A program made the position numbers and the translations under genes. From Mermis nigrescens (taxonomy: Eukaryota > Nematoda > Enoplea > Mermithida > Mermithidae), in the NCBI GenBank assembly GCA_036768485.1, contig JAVLUZ010000511.1, forward strand, positions 2,494,411 through 2,558,410: a DNA stretch of 64,000 bases. Reading direction: 5' to 3'. Shown one piece after another: positions 45,946 to 54,791 of the stretch (position 1 is its first letter; every line of letters begins with the position of its first letter). Under the pieces are notes generated by a model. The model had not been told where the DNA came from. It searched no databases and was given only the letters and a program-made list of their open reading frames with translations.

Positions 45946-48900
45946 CTACAGTTCAACGCTGTCATCACTTAACGATTCTGCTTCATTGACCAGTTGTTGA
46001 CGTGGTCCATGACATAGCTTTAACTTATCTAAATGAACCATCCGTGTTCTTTTTGGTTCATTGATGTCTTGAATTGTAGCGTTTGGTGGGCGAACCTGTG
46101 TGATTTTGTATGGCCCAAACCAACGAGTATCAAATTTGCCAGGGGATCGATCATTTTTCAAAAGAACTAACGAACCGATTTTGAAATGATCAATTTCCTT
46201 TACTTTCGCTCCTTTTGGTCGGTCATAGTTCACTTTTTGATGTTGTTGAGCCTGGCTAATGGCAGCAGCTGCTGCATCTCTGGCGATTCTGAGTTCTTGA
46301 TCAACTCGTCCGACAAATTCAGTTTTAGGGGCATCTCCAGCGGCCAAGGCTTGTTCCAGAGGCAATTTGGGATGGCGTCCATAAACTAGATAATAGGGGC
46401 TGAATGTTGTACTCTCATGCCGACTTGTATTGCATGCAAATGTGACATATGGCAAGTAGAGGTCCCATTGATTGGGCTGTCGTTCAATATACATGGTCAG
46501 CATAATTTCCAGCGTACGATTGAACCGCTCAACAAGCCCATTGGTCTGTGGATGGTAGGCTGTTGAGTTAATATGTCTAATATTGCATAATCGACAAATT
46601 TCCTGGAAAATTTCAGCCATGAATGCCATCCCTCGATCAGACTGGATTTCCTTTGGCGCCCCAAATCTACTGATAATCCGCACCATCAATGCTTGGGCAA
46701 TCGTTTGAGATCGTAAATTTGGTATGGCAATTGTCTCGGCCCATTTTGTAAAAGAGTCAATGAAAATGAGAATATGACAATTGCCTCGGCCTGTGATGGT
46801 AATGGGTCCCATGGTATCCATCACCCATCTTTCAAATGTTTGCCGGACTGGAATTGGGTGCATTGGTTCAGCTGGTAGGCGCTTGTTTGCTGGCTTTCTT
46901 CGTTGACAAGCCAGACAATTTTGACAGTAATCCAAGACATCTGTTCGTAATCTTGGCCAATGGAATCGTTCACGAATTTTCTCCATTGTGCGTTTATACC
47001 CCAAATGCCCAGCTAGCGGATCATCATGGAATGATTGCAGTACCTCTTTAACACAAAACTTAGGCACAGCAATCCTTGGTGGCTTGTTCGCATCAGATTG
47101 ATACTTGAGGATACAATTATCCAATATGTAATTCTCAGCTGCTTGTACCAACTGAGCGTTGAGTCCAAAACTCATTTGATTAGCCTGTAATAAATGATAT
47201 ATGGGTCCTAAAAACAAATCTCGTTTTTGATGTCGAGCCCAATTATGTGACAAATTGTCCACCACATTAATTTGTGTGGAAGTTGGTTCTTCCGCTTTAC
47301 ACTGGATTATGGGTAGTCTGGATAAGGCATCTGCATTGCCATTTTCTTTCCCTTTTCGAAAAATAATGTCAATGTCATATTCTTGTAATGAAATGACCCA
47401 TCTGACTAATCTTGACGATGCTCCATCATTGATCTTCAACAATCGAATTGGTGCATGGTCGGTGTAAAGTTCAAATTTTCGACCATAAATGTATGGGCGA
47501 AATTGCTTGATGGCCCATACAATCGCCAATGCTTCCTTCTCAATTGTGGAGTAATTTTTCTCGGCCTTATTGAGCGTTCTTGATACAAATGCAATTGGTT
47601 GCTCAATTTCTTTCTTCCTTTGGGCTAAAACTCCACCTATTCCGGTGCCACTGGCATCAGTTTGTACCATGAACGGTAACTTAAAATCCGGAAATGCCAA
47701 TGTTGTTGCTCGTTTGAGCTCTCCTTTAATATGCCTAAAATTATCCTCACATTCTTTGGTCCATTCAAATGCTTCATCTTTGTGTAACAATTTGTTTAAA
47801 GCAGATGTTTTTGAAGCAAAGTTTTTTACAAAACGTCTGTAATAATTAGCTAACCCTAGAAAGCTTCTTAGAGTTGCAATATTATTTGGTTGTGGCATAC
47901 TGTCAATTGCTTGTACCTTGGCTGGATTAACGCGTAAACCATTACGATCTTTTATATGTCCTAAGTAACTAACCTCGGGTAAGGCAAATTCACACTTTTT
48001 TATTTTGAGCGTCAATCCTGCAGTTGTTAAACGGTTGAAAACCTCTTCTAAGTCTTTCAGGTGTGTTGCCATGTCGGTTCCACAAACAAGGACATCATCG
48101 AGGTATACAAAACACTTGTGCCAATTCAAATCTCGTAGCACACGTTCCATTGTCCTCTGGAAAGTAGCTGGCCCATTTGATAGTCCAAATGGGAGGACAT
48201 TAAATTCATATAGGCCCAGGAAGCTATTGAAGGCCGTCTTTGGTTTATCTTTTTCAAATACTTCAATTTGATGGTATCCCTGTTCTAGGTCTAGTGTTGT
48301 AAAGATGGTAGACCCATCAAGTAGTCCAAAAATGTCGTCAATCCTTGGTAACGGGTAGGCATCTCTTGTTGTAATCTCATTTAGTTTACGGTAATCTACA
48401 CAAAATCGTTTTGTGCCATCTTTTTTATCTGCCAGCACAATTGGTGAACTCCATGGGCTCTGGGAGGGTCGTATAATACCATCCCGTAACATGCGATCAA
48501 TATGATCAGACACAATCTTACGTTTAGCGAATGGTAAGTGATAAGGTGGTTGTGATATTGGACGAAAATCCTTTGTGTCTATCCCATGTTTGACAATATT
48601 CGTTCGACCAAGTGTCCTGCCTATGCCAAATACTTGACGATTTTTGATTAAAAATTTTGTCAGATCATTTCTTTGATCTGTTGATACAATGTGGGACAAT
48701 TTTTCCTCAATCAACTGCATAAATTTGACGTTATCATCCACATTGTTGGTTGGAATCTCTGGAGCCATTGCTGACATTACAGTAGCTATTCTTGTCCCTT
48801 TGTAAAGTCGTATTGGCTGTTCTGTGGCATTTACTACTGGTATACAATTTAGATGGACATCTTCATTCAACTTTAAACGACAGCTAGGTACATATAAAGG

Positions 48901-49023
48901 TCTGTACCTGAATGTTGGATGAGCTTTAATGTCAATCAATTGATTATTATTAATCTGATTGGTGTAAAGTACACCAATTAAATTAATTGAGGCTGGTTGG
49001 ACATTGGTGGTTTTCCTAGCCAC
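45946..49023 (-). CDS. Gypsy pol: reverse transcriptase, RNase H and integrase
   Basis: 1,025 residues from the first ATG of this frame, though the frame is open upstream to about 49,150 (basic, RGKKSRAKRR) and is probably entered by frameshifting, not by that ATG. RT: FCVDYRKLN (about 207), LPFGLSNGPATFQ (about 277) and YLDD (307-310). RNase H: TDASGTGIGG (about 455), YSTIEKEALA, and YTDHAPIRLL. Integrase: H666, H673, C703 and C706 zinc site, then D736, D796 and E832 (SDRG, NGLVERFNR). The C-terminus carries a basic GPYKITQV domain. No internal stop is seen. Confidence 0.95.
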   Translation of the reverse strand: MARKTTNVQPASINLIGVLYTNQINNNQLIDIKAHPTFRYRPLYVPSCRLKLNEDVHLNCIPVVNATEQPIRLYKGTRIATVMSAMAPEIPTNNVDDNVKFMQLIEEKLSHIVSTDQRNDLTKFLIKNRQVFGIGRTLGRTNIVKHGIDTKDFRPISQPPYHLPFAKRKIVSDHIDRMLRDGIIRPSQSPWSSPIVLADKKDGTKRFCVDYRKLNEITTRDAYPLPRIDDIFGLLDGSTIFTTLDLEQGYHQIEVFEKDKPKTAFNSFLGLYEFNVLPFGLSNGPATFQRTMERVLRDLNWHKCFVYLDDVLVCGTDMATHLKDLEEVFNRLTTAGLTLKIKKCEFALPEVSYLGHIKDRNGLRVNPAKVQAIDSMPQPNNIATLRSFLGLANYYRRFVKNFASKTSALNKLLHKDEAFEWTKECEDNFRHIKGELKRATTLAFPDFKLPFMVQTDASGTGIGGVLAQRKKEIEQPIAFVSRTLNKAEKNYSTIEKEALAIVWAIKQFRPYIYGRKFELYTDHAPIRLLKINDGASSRLVRWVISLQEYDIDIIFRKGKENGNADALSRLPIIQCKAEEPTSTQINVVDNLSHNWARHQKRDLFLGPIYHLLQANQMSFGLNAQLVQAAENYILDNCILKYQSDANKPPRIAVPKFCVKEVLQSFHDDPLAGHLGYKRTMEKIRERFHWPRLRTDVLDYCQNCLACQRRKPANKRLPAEPMHPIPVRQTFERWVMDTMGPITITGRGNCHILIFIDSFTKWAETIAIPNLRSQTIAQALMVRIISRFGAPKEIQSDRGMAFMAEIFQEICRLCNIRHINSTAYHPQTNGLVERFNRTLEIMLTMYIERQPNQWDLYLPYVTFACNTSRHESTTFSPYYLVYGRHPKLPLEQALAAGDAPKTEFVGRVDQELRIARDAAAAAISQAQQHQKVNYDRPKGAKVKEIDHFKIGSLVLLKNDRSPGKFDTRWFGPYKITQVRPPNATIQDINEPKRTRMVHLDKLKLCHGPRQQLVNEAESLSDDSVEL

Positions 49024-49514
49024 AGCCTCAGTGTACTTGGTAACAAATGATTTAGATTTAGGTCTTCGATTTGATTCATTTGACCCTGGGGTGCTAGGGC
49101 GACGCTTAGCTCGACTTTTTTTACCTCTTGCATGTCTGGTAAAGTGTCATCAATATGTCTTCTATGGCTAGATGTTGGATAAAATTGTAGATTTTCTAGG
49201 TTCAATGGTTCGTCATCTACTTGAACCATAACAGCACCAGTAGTTGTTATGACACTGCCATCATCATCCAAGTGTACTTGTCTCAGTATTCGTTGAACCT
49301 TCTTGGACAGACGAAGTTTACGAACATGCTTTTCGCCTCTCCAATAATTTAAGCGTCTTCCAGCTGTAATGTTGTCTAGCAATGGAATTTTACTTTTATT
49401 GAAGGAACAATAATGTTGTTTAAAGTCAACTGTGCATGTGTTACTATCTGACATGCTTCTTATAGCATCCCAGCCTAAAGACAACAGGATATGGTGAATT
49501 TTTAGATACCACAA
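48978..49514 (-). CDS. Gypsy protease C-terminus and linker in the +1 frame
   Basis: This frame picks up LGWDAIRSM, the usual GxDxL-like end of a retropepsin, right where the protease frame above runs into unrelated sequence. It continues into an acidic linker (QVHLDDDGSVITTTG) and then runs out at 48,978 while the RT frame is already open. Changes of frame are therefore needed at both ends. The candidate sites are TTTAGGC at 49,473-49,479 (+1) and seven A residues at 49,116-49,122 (-1). Confidence 0.7.
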   Translation of the reverse strand: MWYLKIHHILLSLGWDAIRSMSDSNTCTVDFKQHYCSFNKSKIPLLDNITAGRRLNYWRGEKHVRKLRLSKKVQRILRQVHLDDDGSVITTTGAVMVQVDDEPLNLENLQFYPTSSHRRHIDDTLPDMQEVKKVELSVALAPQGQMNQIEDLNLNHLLPSTLRLWLGKPPMSNQPQLI

Positions 49515-50103
49515 AGTTTATTACTTTTATCTTGCCATCAATGACTACATATTCATCCACTCGACCTAAGGCAGGTAATGCATGACCAGTAACTCCAATA
49601 GGCTGATGGTCATCTAAAGACTCCAATTCTGTTCTTGTACCACGTTTTTGATCTAGCTCTCTCAGGACATCTGAATCAAGCAGTGAAAAAGTGGCCCCTG
49701 TGTCAATTAATGCTAGGTAGATTCGATTAGGGTTGTCTTCAAATTGTAACTCCATTACTGGTTGCATATCATTATAAGGACCAAAAGAAATTGGACCCAT
49801 AATTTCATTTCTGATAACTAGGATTTGATGTCGTTGTAGACGATTTCGAGTGGTTGCTCGTTCAGCTGGATTTGGTGTATATTGAGCTAATCTATAGTGT
49901 TCATCATTTTGTCCAGTTGCTTGTCTCCTGCCCCGTTGTCTGAATGGGCAAATTTGAACACAGCAGCGACAAATGTATACAAATGAACCACATAACCACT
50001 CACAACATAGGCAAAGGCAACCATAGCGAGCACAAAAATAGGACACAACAATTATGAGTGCTATGATTATGATCCATACAAGTGCATTGGATATTGATTG
50101 CAT
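49444..50103 (-). CDS. Envelope-type transmembrane anchor fused to aspartic protease
   Basis: The N-terminus SNALVWIIIIALIIVVSYF is a clear membrane-spanning helix, followed by a Cys-rich tail (CLCLCCEWLCGSFVYICRCC) and a basic stop-transfer region. At about residues 128-143 comes IYLALIDTGATFSLLD, the retropepsin active site, then the flap region ending FVVSKNSPYPVV. The frame is the same as that of the gag-envelope ORF and is open back to the TGA at 50,155-50,157. Read-through would attach the anchor to the ectodomain. The ATG at 50,101-50,103 could also start it independently. Confidence 0.85.
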   Translation of the reverse strand: MQSISNALVWIIIIALIIVVSYFCARYGCLCLCCEWLCGSFVYICRCCVQICPFRQRGRRQATGQNDEHYRLAQYTPNPAERATTRNRLQRHQILVIRNEIMGPISFGPYNDMQPVMELQFEDNPNRIYLALIDTGATFSLLDSDVLRELDQKRGTRTELESLDDHQPIGVTGHALPALGRVDEYVVIDGKIKVINFVVSKNSPYPVVFRLGCYKKHVR

Positions 50104-50154
50104 CCATCCACCTGTGAGAAACGAAAGAAAATGTCCTGATCCTTGGGCTAAGCC

Positions 50155-50157
50155 TCA
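50155..50157 (-). promoter_or_regulatory. In-frame UGA between ectodomain and membrane anchor
   Basis: TGA is followed by G and then by an open, glycine- and hydrophobic-rich stretch in the same frame, leading to the transmembrane helix. It is the only stop between the start of gag and the protease. Programmed read-through, a separate spliced or reinitiated product, or a recent null mutation are the options. Confidence 0.6.
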
Positions 50158-53109
50158 CACTGATCGTCGTAGTTGGTAAATTGATAGGCCATTGATGTCC
50201 TTTATTCCATCACCAATGTCTTCGATGGTTTCTCTAAATAGTTTAGGGTCTACATGGAACTCTGATGTAAAGTTCACTAGATTGTGTAATTGTTGTCTTA
50301 GACGATGTATTTCTAATAAATTGACTGCCAATGATGTTTGGAAGGGTGGCGAGTGATACTGATGATCATGAAACAATGAGGGCGCATCAAGAATTATAGG
50401 TGTGGCTCCTCCTTCTAATGCTGTTGTGAAATTATGGAGCAATGGTTTCACGTCCACTGGTCCTCGCAAACTTTGCCAGGTGTGAGTCAAATTATCATAA
50501 CAAACACCTGTAGGGGCTTCAAAACATGGAATTTTAGGTGAAGATGTTACTAAATCATTTGAGCCCGATAGGATAAAGTGCATGCTTTCATTTACAACTG
50601 CTGGCATCAGAGCATAGCAGTCTGATCCGACTTTGTGGTTCCAAAAGACAAAATCAATTTCCATTGGTGTGCAAGGCCACACTAAAAGAGACTCACCAGC
50701 CATCCTTGCTGCTATATCAGTACGTTTAAGCCACAATTGAGCAGCAATCGTCGCATCTAAGCGTAAAAATTGGCGCACTATTTGCAGCTGCATGTCAGCC
50801 AGGGAACATATCTGCATCCATAGCTGGCGAAATCGCAGTACTTCCCATTGTCGCAGATTAGCCTCCAGGTATTGTAAACGACTGTTGAGGTCAGAATCTG
50901 GTTGGGGCTGCTTTTCATTTATTAATGGGTCTTTATTAATTGTTGCTTTGTTTATTACATCACGTCTGGTTTTAACTTTACTAGAATCGGCCAGTCGAAA
51001 GGATTCTGCATCAAAAAATTGCAGGATAAAGCCTTGATCCATCAATGTCAGATATTGAGGTAGACAACTATGATGGGGCGCCGGTAATTGCCTCATTCGA
51101 GTAAATGCCTGTTGGATGTCTTCGGCGATATAATACTCTCCAGATCGTTGAATGGCGAGATCATGATTGTCCGTCACATACGGACATGGCGCCTTGAGAT
51201 CATTAGGGTTCCAAACAACGACACTAGAATCATCCAATTCACATCCAGTGGCATCAGCATGACACATTGAGACATCACCTAGATTTGATGTTATAAGGCG
51301 GCCATCATAGGTTGCGACTTTTCCAAGCTGAACAATAGCATTTTCAGCAATGACACAAACATCCTTGCAACAATACTCATAGCGGATATCCAGGCTATTG
51401 TTGCTTCGCCAGACGTTACTTTTAACATGCCAAAGCTGGGCCCCTCGATAGAATTCAGTTAAGACCATTCGTTTACATCGATGTTGAGATAATACTACAG
51501 TTTCTTCCTGGTCTCGAGTTATGCCTTTAGAACCAAATACGCCCATGTTTGTGCAAATAGTCCGTTTCATTGCTGTGCATCGATAAGCATGGACTGAACT
51601 TGGCTTTAAATTAGGCACCCAAATTCTTGCTGCTAAAAATCTGATGGGTTGTACTCGTGGCATTTTGCAGATAATGTTTTTGGGTATCTCATAGTGTGAA
51701 CCAGTTATATGATGTTCACAATATTGGTAACCCTCAATAGTGGCTTGACTAAGATTAGCAAAAAGTGTCAGAAAAGTGATCACAAACATCACAAATTTTG
51801 ATGTAAACGGTGATGTAGGTAAAATACGTACCATTTGATTTGACGGTGTTAAAGGTTCAACCAGGTCTTGAGTTTCTGGCTTAGTCGTTGTAGTCAAATC
51901 ATTCATGATGGTACAAATGATGTCACTAGGAACGTTTTCATCTGAGTCACTAGCTGAATCATTCACCATTTTATACTGGACACGTTTATCATCATTTACA
52001 CCTTGACTACGTTGTGTGCTTGTTGATGGATGGTCATTTGTGTCCATTGTTGTGTGTAAATTACTTTGATTCATGCGGCGATTTACCACTGTATAAGTCC
52101 TACCTCTGACTGTTGGCCTAGCTGCTGGTTGGCGTCTCAGTGCTGGACGTCTTGGTGTAGAAATGCCTGAATTATATAAATTGGAATGTTGTGATCCCCT
52201 TGTGATGTGAGAAGATTGCCTTAATTGATGTCGAGCTATATGTCCAAATGGATTGTTGGAATTAGCCCTTTGTTGTGGTCTATTTTGGGAGTTTTGCCAT
52301 GACCGACAGTCACGGGCTAAATGTCCTAGGCGACCACATCTAAAACAGCGTGTTGCACTCAGGCGAGATGTAATTGGTGGTCTCCTGCTTTGAAGACCAC
52401 GCCCACGACCACGGATGACAGTATATAGTAATTGATTATTATTTCGTGGCATAACATCCCCTGAGCTTTGTGCGCGTTCTTCAATATTATGTTGTTGTTG
52501 CTCTTCATGGCGGGCATACATTTCAGCCTGTGAAAATGATGTTGGTTTACGGTCTGATACTTTTCGCCAGAGCTGATCTTGCAGTCCTTTCACAAAAATA
52601 TGGCGCATAATGTCATCTAACATGGCTGGATTGGCATCAGGGTAAGCCAGAAGTGCTAAATTCTGTATCTCAATGGCATACTTATAAACTGGCTCTCTAG
52701 GTTGCTGACGACGGTCATGAAATTGCTGTTGTTTGACCTCACGGTTGTTTAATGGTACAAACCTTTCTCGTAGTCGCTCCACTAATTGGTCAAAATCCAT
52801 CCTACTCTTTACATCCAATGGAATTGTATTATAGGCTTGCTCTGCAAAGCCACGAAAATATGTGGGGACTAGCAACCGCTTCTTTTTATCATCCCAGCCA
52901 TTTGCCTGTGCCATCCTGTTGAATCTATCAACCCACAGATCAAAATTATCATCTGATCGCCCATAAAATATTTCTCCAACACCAACATTGGCCACTGTAG
53001 ATGCTGGTTGTGGACCATCGGTGGCACGTAAGGTAAGCTGTGCCAGTTGGTCCTGCTGTCGAGCGATGGTATCCTGCAGCTGCTCAATCTGATTCCTTAT
53101 TCGCTGCAT
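50155..53109 (-). CDS. Gag fused to envelope-like ectodomain
   Basis: 984 residues. 1-40 are coiled-coil-like (Gln-rich). About 45-210 form a Retrotrans_gag-type domain (FDLWVDRFNRMA, YFRGFAEQAYNTI). 230-250 are basic. 255-268 form one CCHC knuckle (CFRCGRLGHLARDC). 290-425 are a basic then Ser/Thr/Asp-rich linker. At 426 a Met begins a signal-peptide-like stretch (KFVMFVITFLTLFANLSQA). About 457-984 is a Cys-rich ectodomain with at least five N-x-S/T sequons (such as NNSL, NLT, NFT), a dibasic KTRR near 737 and predicted heptad-type helices. It ends at the TGA. The function as an envelope is inferred from topology; its fold class is unknown. Confidence 0.85.
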   Translation of the reverse strand: MQRIRNQIEQLQDTIARQQDQLAQLTLRATDGPQPASTVANVGVGEIFYGRSDDNFDLWVDRFNRMAQANGWDDKKKRLLVPTYFRGFAEQAYNTIPLDVKSRMDFDQLVERLRERFVPLNNREVKQQQFHDRRQQPREPVYKYAIEIQNLALLAYPDANPAMLDDIMRHIFVKGLQDQLWRKVSDRKPTSFSQAEMYARHEEQQQHNIEERAQSSGDVMPRNNNQLLYTVIRGRGRGLQSRRPPITSRLSATRCFRCGRLGHLARDCRSWQNSQNRPQQRANSNNPFGHIARHQLRQSSHITRGSQHSNLYNSGISTPRRPALRRQPAARPTVRGRTYTVVNRRMNQSNLHTTMDTNDHPSTSTQRSQGVNDDKRVQYKMVNDSASDSDENVPSDIICTIMNDLTTTTKPETQDLVEPLTPSNQMVRILPTSPFTSKFVMFVITFLTLFANLSQATIEGYQYCEHHITGSHYEIPKNIICKMPRVQPIRFLAARIWVPNLKPSSVHAYRCTAMKRTICTNMGVFGSKGITRDQEETVVLSQHRCKRMVLTEFYRGAQLWHVKSNVWRSNNSLDIRYEYCCKDVCVIAENAIVQLGKVATYDGRLITSNLGDVSMCHADATGCELDDSSVVVWNPNDLKAPCPYVTDNHDLAIQRSGEYYIAEDIQQAFTRMRQLPAPHHSCLPQYLTLMDQGFILQFFDAESFRLADSSKVKTRRDVINKATINKDPLINEKQPQPDSDLNSRLQYLEANLRQWEVLRFRQLWMQICSLADMQLQIVRQFLRLDATIAAQLWLKRTDIAARMAGESLLVWPCTPMEIDFVFWNHKVGSDCYALMPAVVNESMHFILSGSNDLVTSSPKIPCFEAPTGVCYDNLTHTWQSLRGPVDVKPLLHNFTTALEGGATPIILDAPSLFHDHQYHSPPFQTSLAVNLLEIHRLRQQLHNLVNFTSEFHVDPKLFRETIEDIGDGIKDINGLSIYQLRRSV

Positions 53110-54557
53110 TGCTGTTATTCCAATTTCCCAATTTGCCGTTTACACTCGCGTTTCGTTTACACACCTTGTTGTGTCCGACCTACTTTTGAGGACTCCTACG
53201 TCGAGAAATCGAGATTTGTCTACACTCACCTTCCTACAACTGACCCTCTCTTCCCCTCGACAACGGAGTTCAGAGGTTGTAGAAATTGTAGATCAGTTAG
53301 TGTAAACTCACCAAGATTCCAGGTAGAAATCAACAATGACGTAGTAGGTAAGAAAACAACTGACAGGTTCGGCTTTTGGTATACCGAGAATAAACGCGAA
53401 ATATCGACTATAAATGTCGATAACTTGGTAAATCGAAATAAATCCGAGTTGATAGTGATTGTTTGTATGTAGAATTTCGATAAAATCGTACAAAAGCACT
53501 AATAATAATTTTATCAGTTATATACTGATCTTTAGAAAAATAATCAATATATTTTGAATCGAAATTGTAAGAACAATTTATAAATTCCGATCACTGACAA
53601 GTGCTGTTAGACACAAGTGCGGCATATTAGAATGTATAATACCATTTAACATTAACAATGCATTGTTTTGTGTGCTGCATCTCTGTTAATCGGGTCCTCG
53701 GGCTATCTTGTAATGTCAATTTATATATGTATTTTTGTCGAGCGCATATACGAATTATATCAATGTTAACACCAAAAGTGTTCAATCGTGGCATTCGAAA
53801 GCCAAAATTCGTATAATTAGAGCAGCAAGTCGTCGATTTAATTATTCGCATTCTCTTCACATATAAAAGTTAAGTACAAAACGCAAACAAAGTTTTTGTA
53901 CTTTTTCGCATGAAAAACTTAATCATTTGCATCTGATAAATCGAAGCTTCAACCAACGTTATAGTTCGTTCACTTGCAAGTATTTTTCGGGCTCAACAAT
54001 CTCAAAAATTGGAGCGAATTCCATCATGCGAACTCCGTTTCCCATATACATTCATTTATCGTAATTATGTAGCTACATACAATACTTTTATGTGCCAAAA
54101 ATTTCTCGATTAGAAATTTTGTTCACAACAATTGAAACGGATCCTAATCAACGTTCCATAAACATAATTTCCGTAATTTAATATTCCTCGTCTACTATTT
54201 TACAATGACTCGACGACCAACATTGTAAATGACTTATGTGCCCCATAAAAGTTCCACACGATTTAGACGAGGTTTCAAACTGTGCCTGATAAACGTTCCG
54301 AATTCCAATAATATTTTTGGGCGCCCATTCACGTTTATCAAAATTTCCGGGAAAAATAAAGTTTATTTGTTCCACTAATTTAAATCCAGGGCACTAATGC
54401 GACAAATTCTTGGGAAACGGTGCGAATAATACACTGGCCGGGGGTTATCGTTTGGCAAATCCAAAAACGTTCATTTCAACAATTTTAACCGGCCGCGCTC
54501 GACTATGGGTGGGCATAATATCAGAAATTTATAAAATAAAATTTCTGTTGAATATCA
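53110..54557. other. 5' untranslated leader of the Gypsy element
   Basis: About 1.45 kb between the primer site and the gag ATG, unusually long. No ORF with known similarity is seen. Splice donors may lie here, but none is marked out. Confidence 0.5.
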
Positions 54558-54575
54558 ACGCAGATTGCCCCCCAA
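54558..54575 (-). other. Primer-binding site of the Gypsy element
   Basis: Read on the minus strand, three bases after the 5' LTR comes TGGGGGGCAATCTGCG, which starts with the TGG that pairs with the CCA end of a tRNA. Which tRNA is not determined. Confidence 0.65.
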
Positions 54576-54578
54576 ATA

Positions 54579-54791
54579 TGTAACAAACGTGCATATATGT
54601 AAGATGCACCTAAAGCAATAACCATTTATTCTTTGTGTTCTGTACTTATATAGTAATAAATGTAGCACATGAAATACAGTATATCCGGTTTCTAATGCCG
54701 GTCATAGTACTTAATATAGTTTACCATTATATAGTGTTTATCATTAAATCTATCTATTATATCATTAATGAAACTGCTTGCTGCCGTTACA
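54579..54791 (-). repeat. 5' LTR of the Gypsy element
   Basis: 213 bp, apparently identical to the 3' LTR. It should carry the promoter; CTATATAA-like words are present on both strands but no start site can be chosen. Confidence 0.95.

Larger units (their letters stand above)
45579..54791 (-). mobile_element. Full-length Gypsy-type LTR retroelement with envelope-like module between gag and protease
   Basis: The 9,213-bp element is flanked by CAAC duplications and ends in 213-bp LTRs that look identical base for base, so insertion is recent. In coding order it has: gag with one CCHC knuckle; a signal-like hydrophobic segment and a Cys-rich, sequon-bearing ectodomain; an in-frame TGA; a transmembrane segment and Cys-rich tail; an aspartic protease (LIDTGATFSLLD); RT (YLDD); RNase H; integrase (HHCC, DDE). 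Two changes of frame separate protease and RT. The usual place for env in errantiviruses is after pol. It is potentially able to move, if the recoding steps work. It may be called a Gypsy/Ty3 (Metaviridae) element. Confidence 0.93.

Noticed and set aside
46186..48271. Plus-strand ORFs opposite pol
   Set aside because: Shadows of the conserved minus-strand RT/integrase frame; no family similarity.
50106..50158. Small intron removing the TGA in the Gypsy element (good acceptor TTTCGTTTCTCACAG)
   Set aside because: Neither available GT donor next to the TGA restores the frame of the membrane anchor, so a short intron does not explain it. A long-range splice remains possible.
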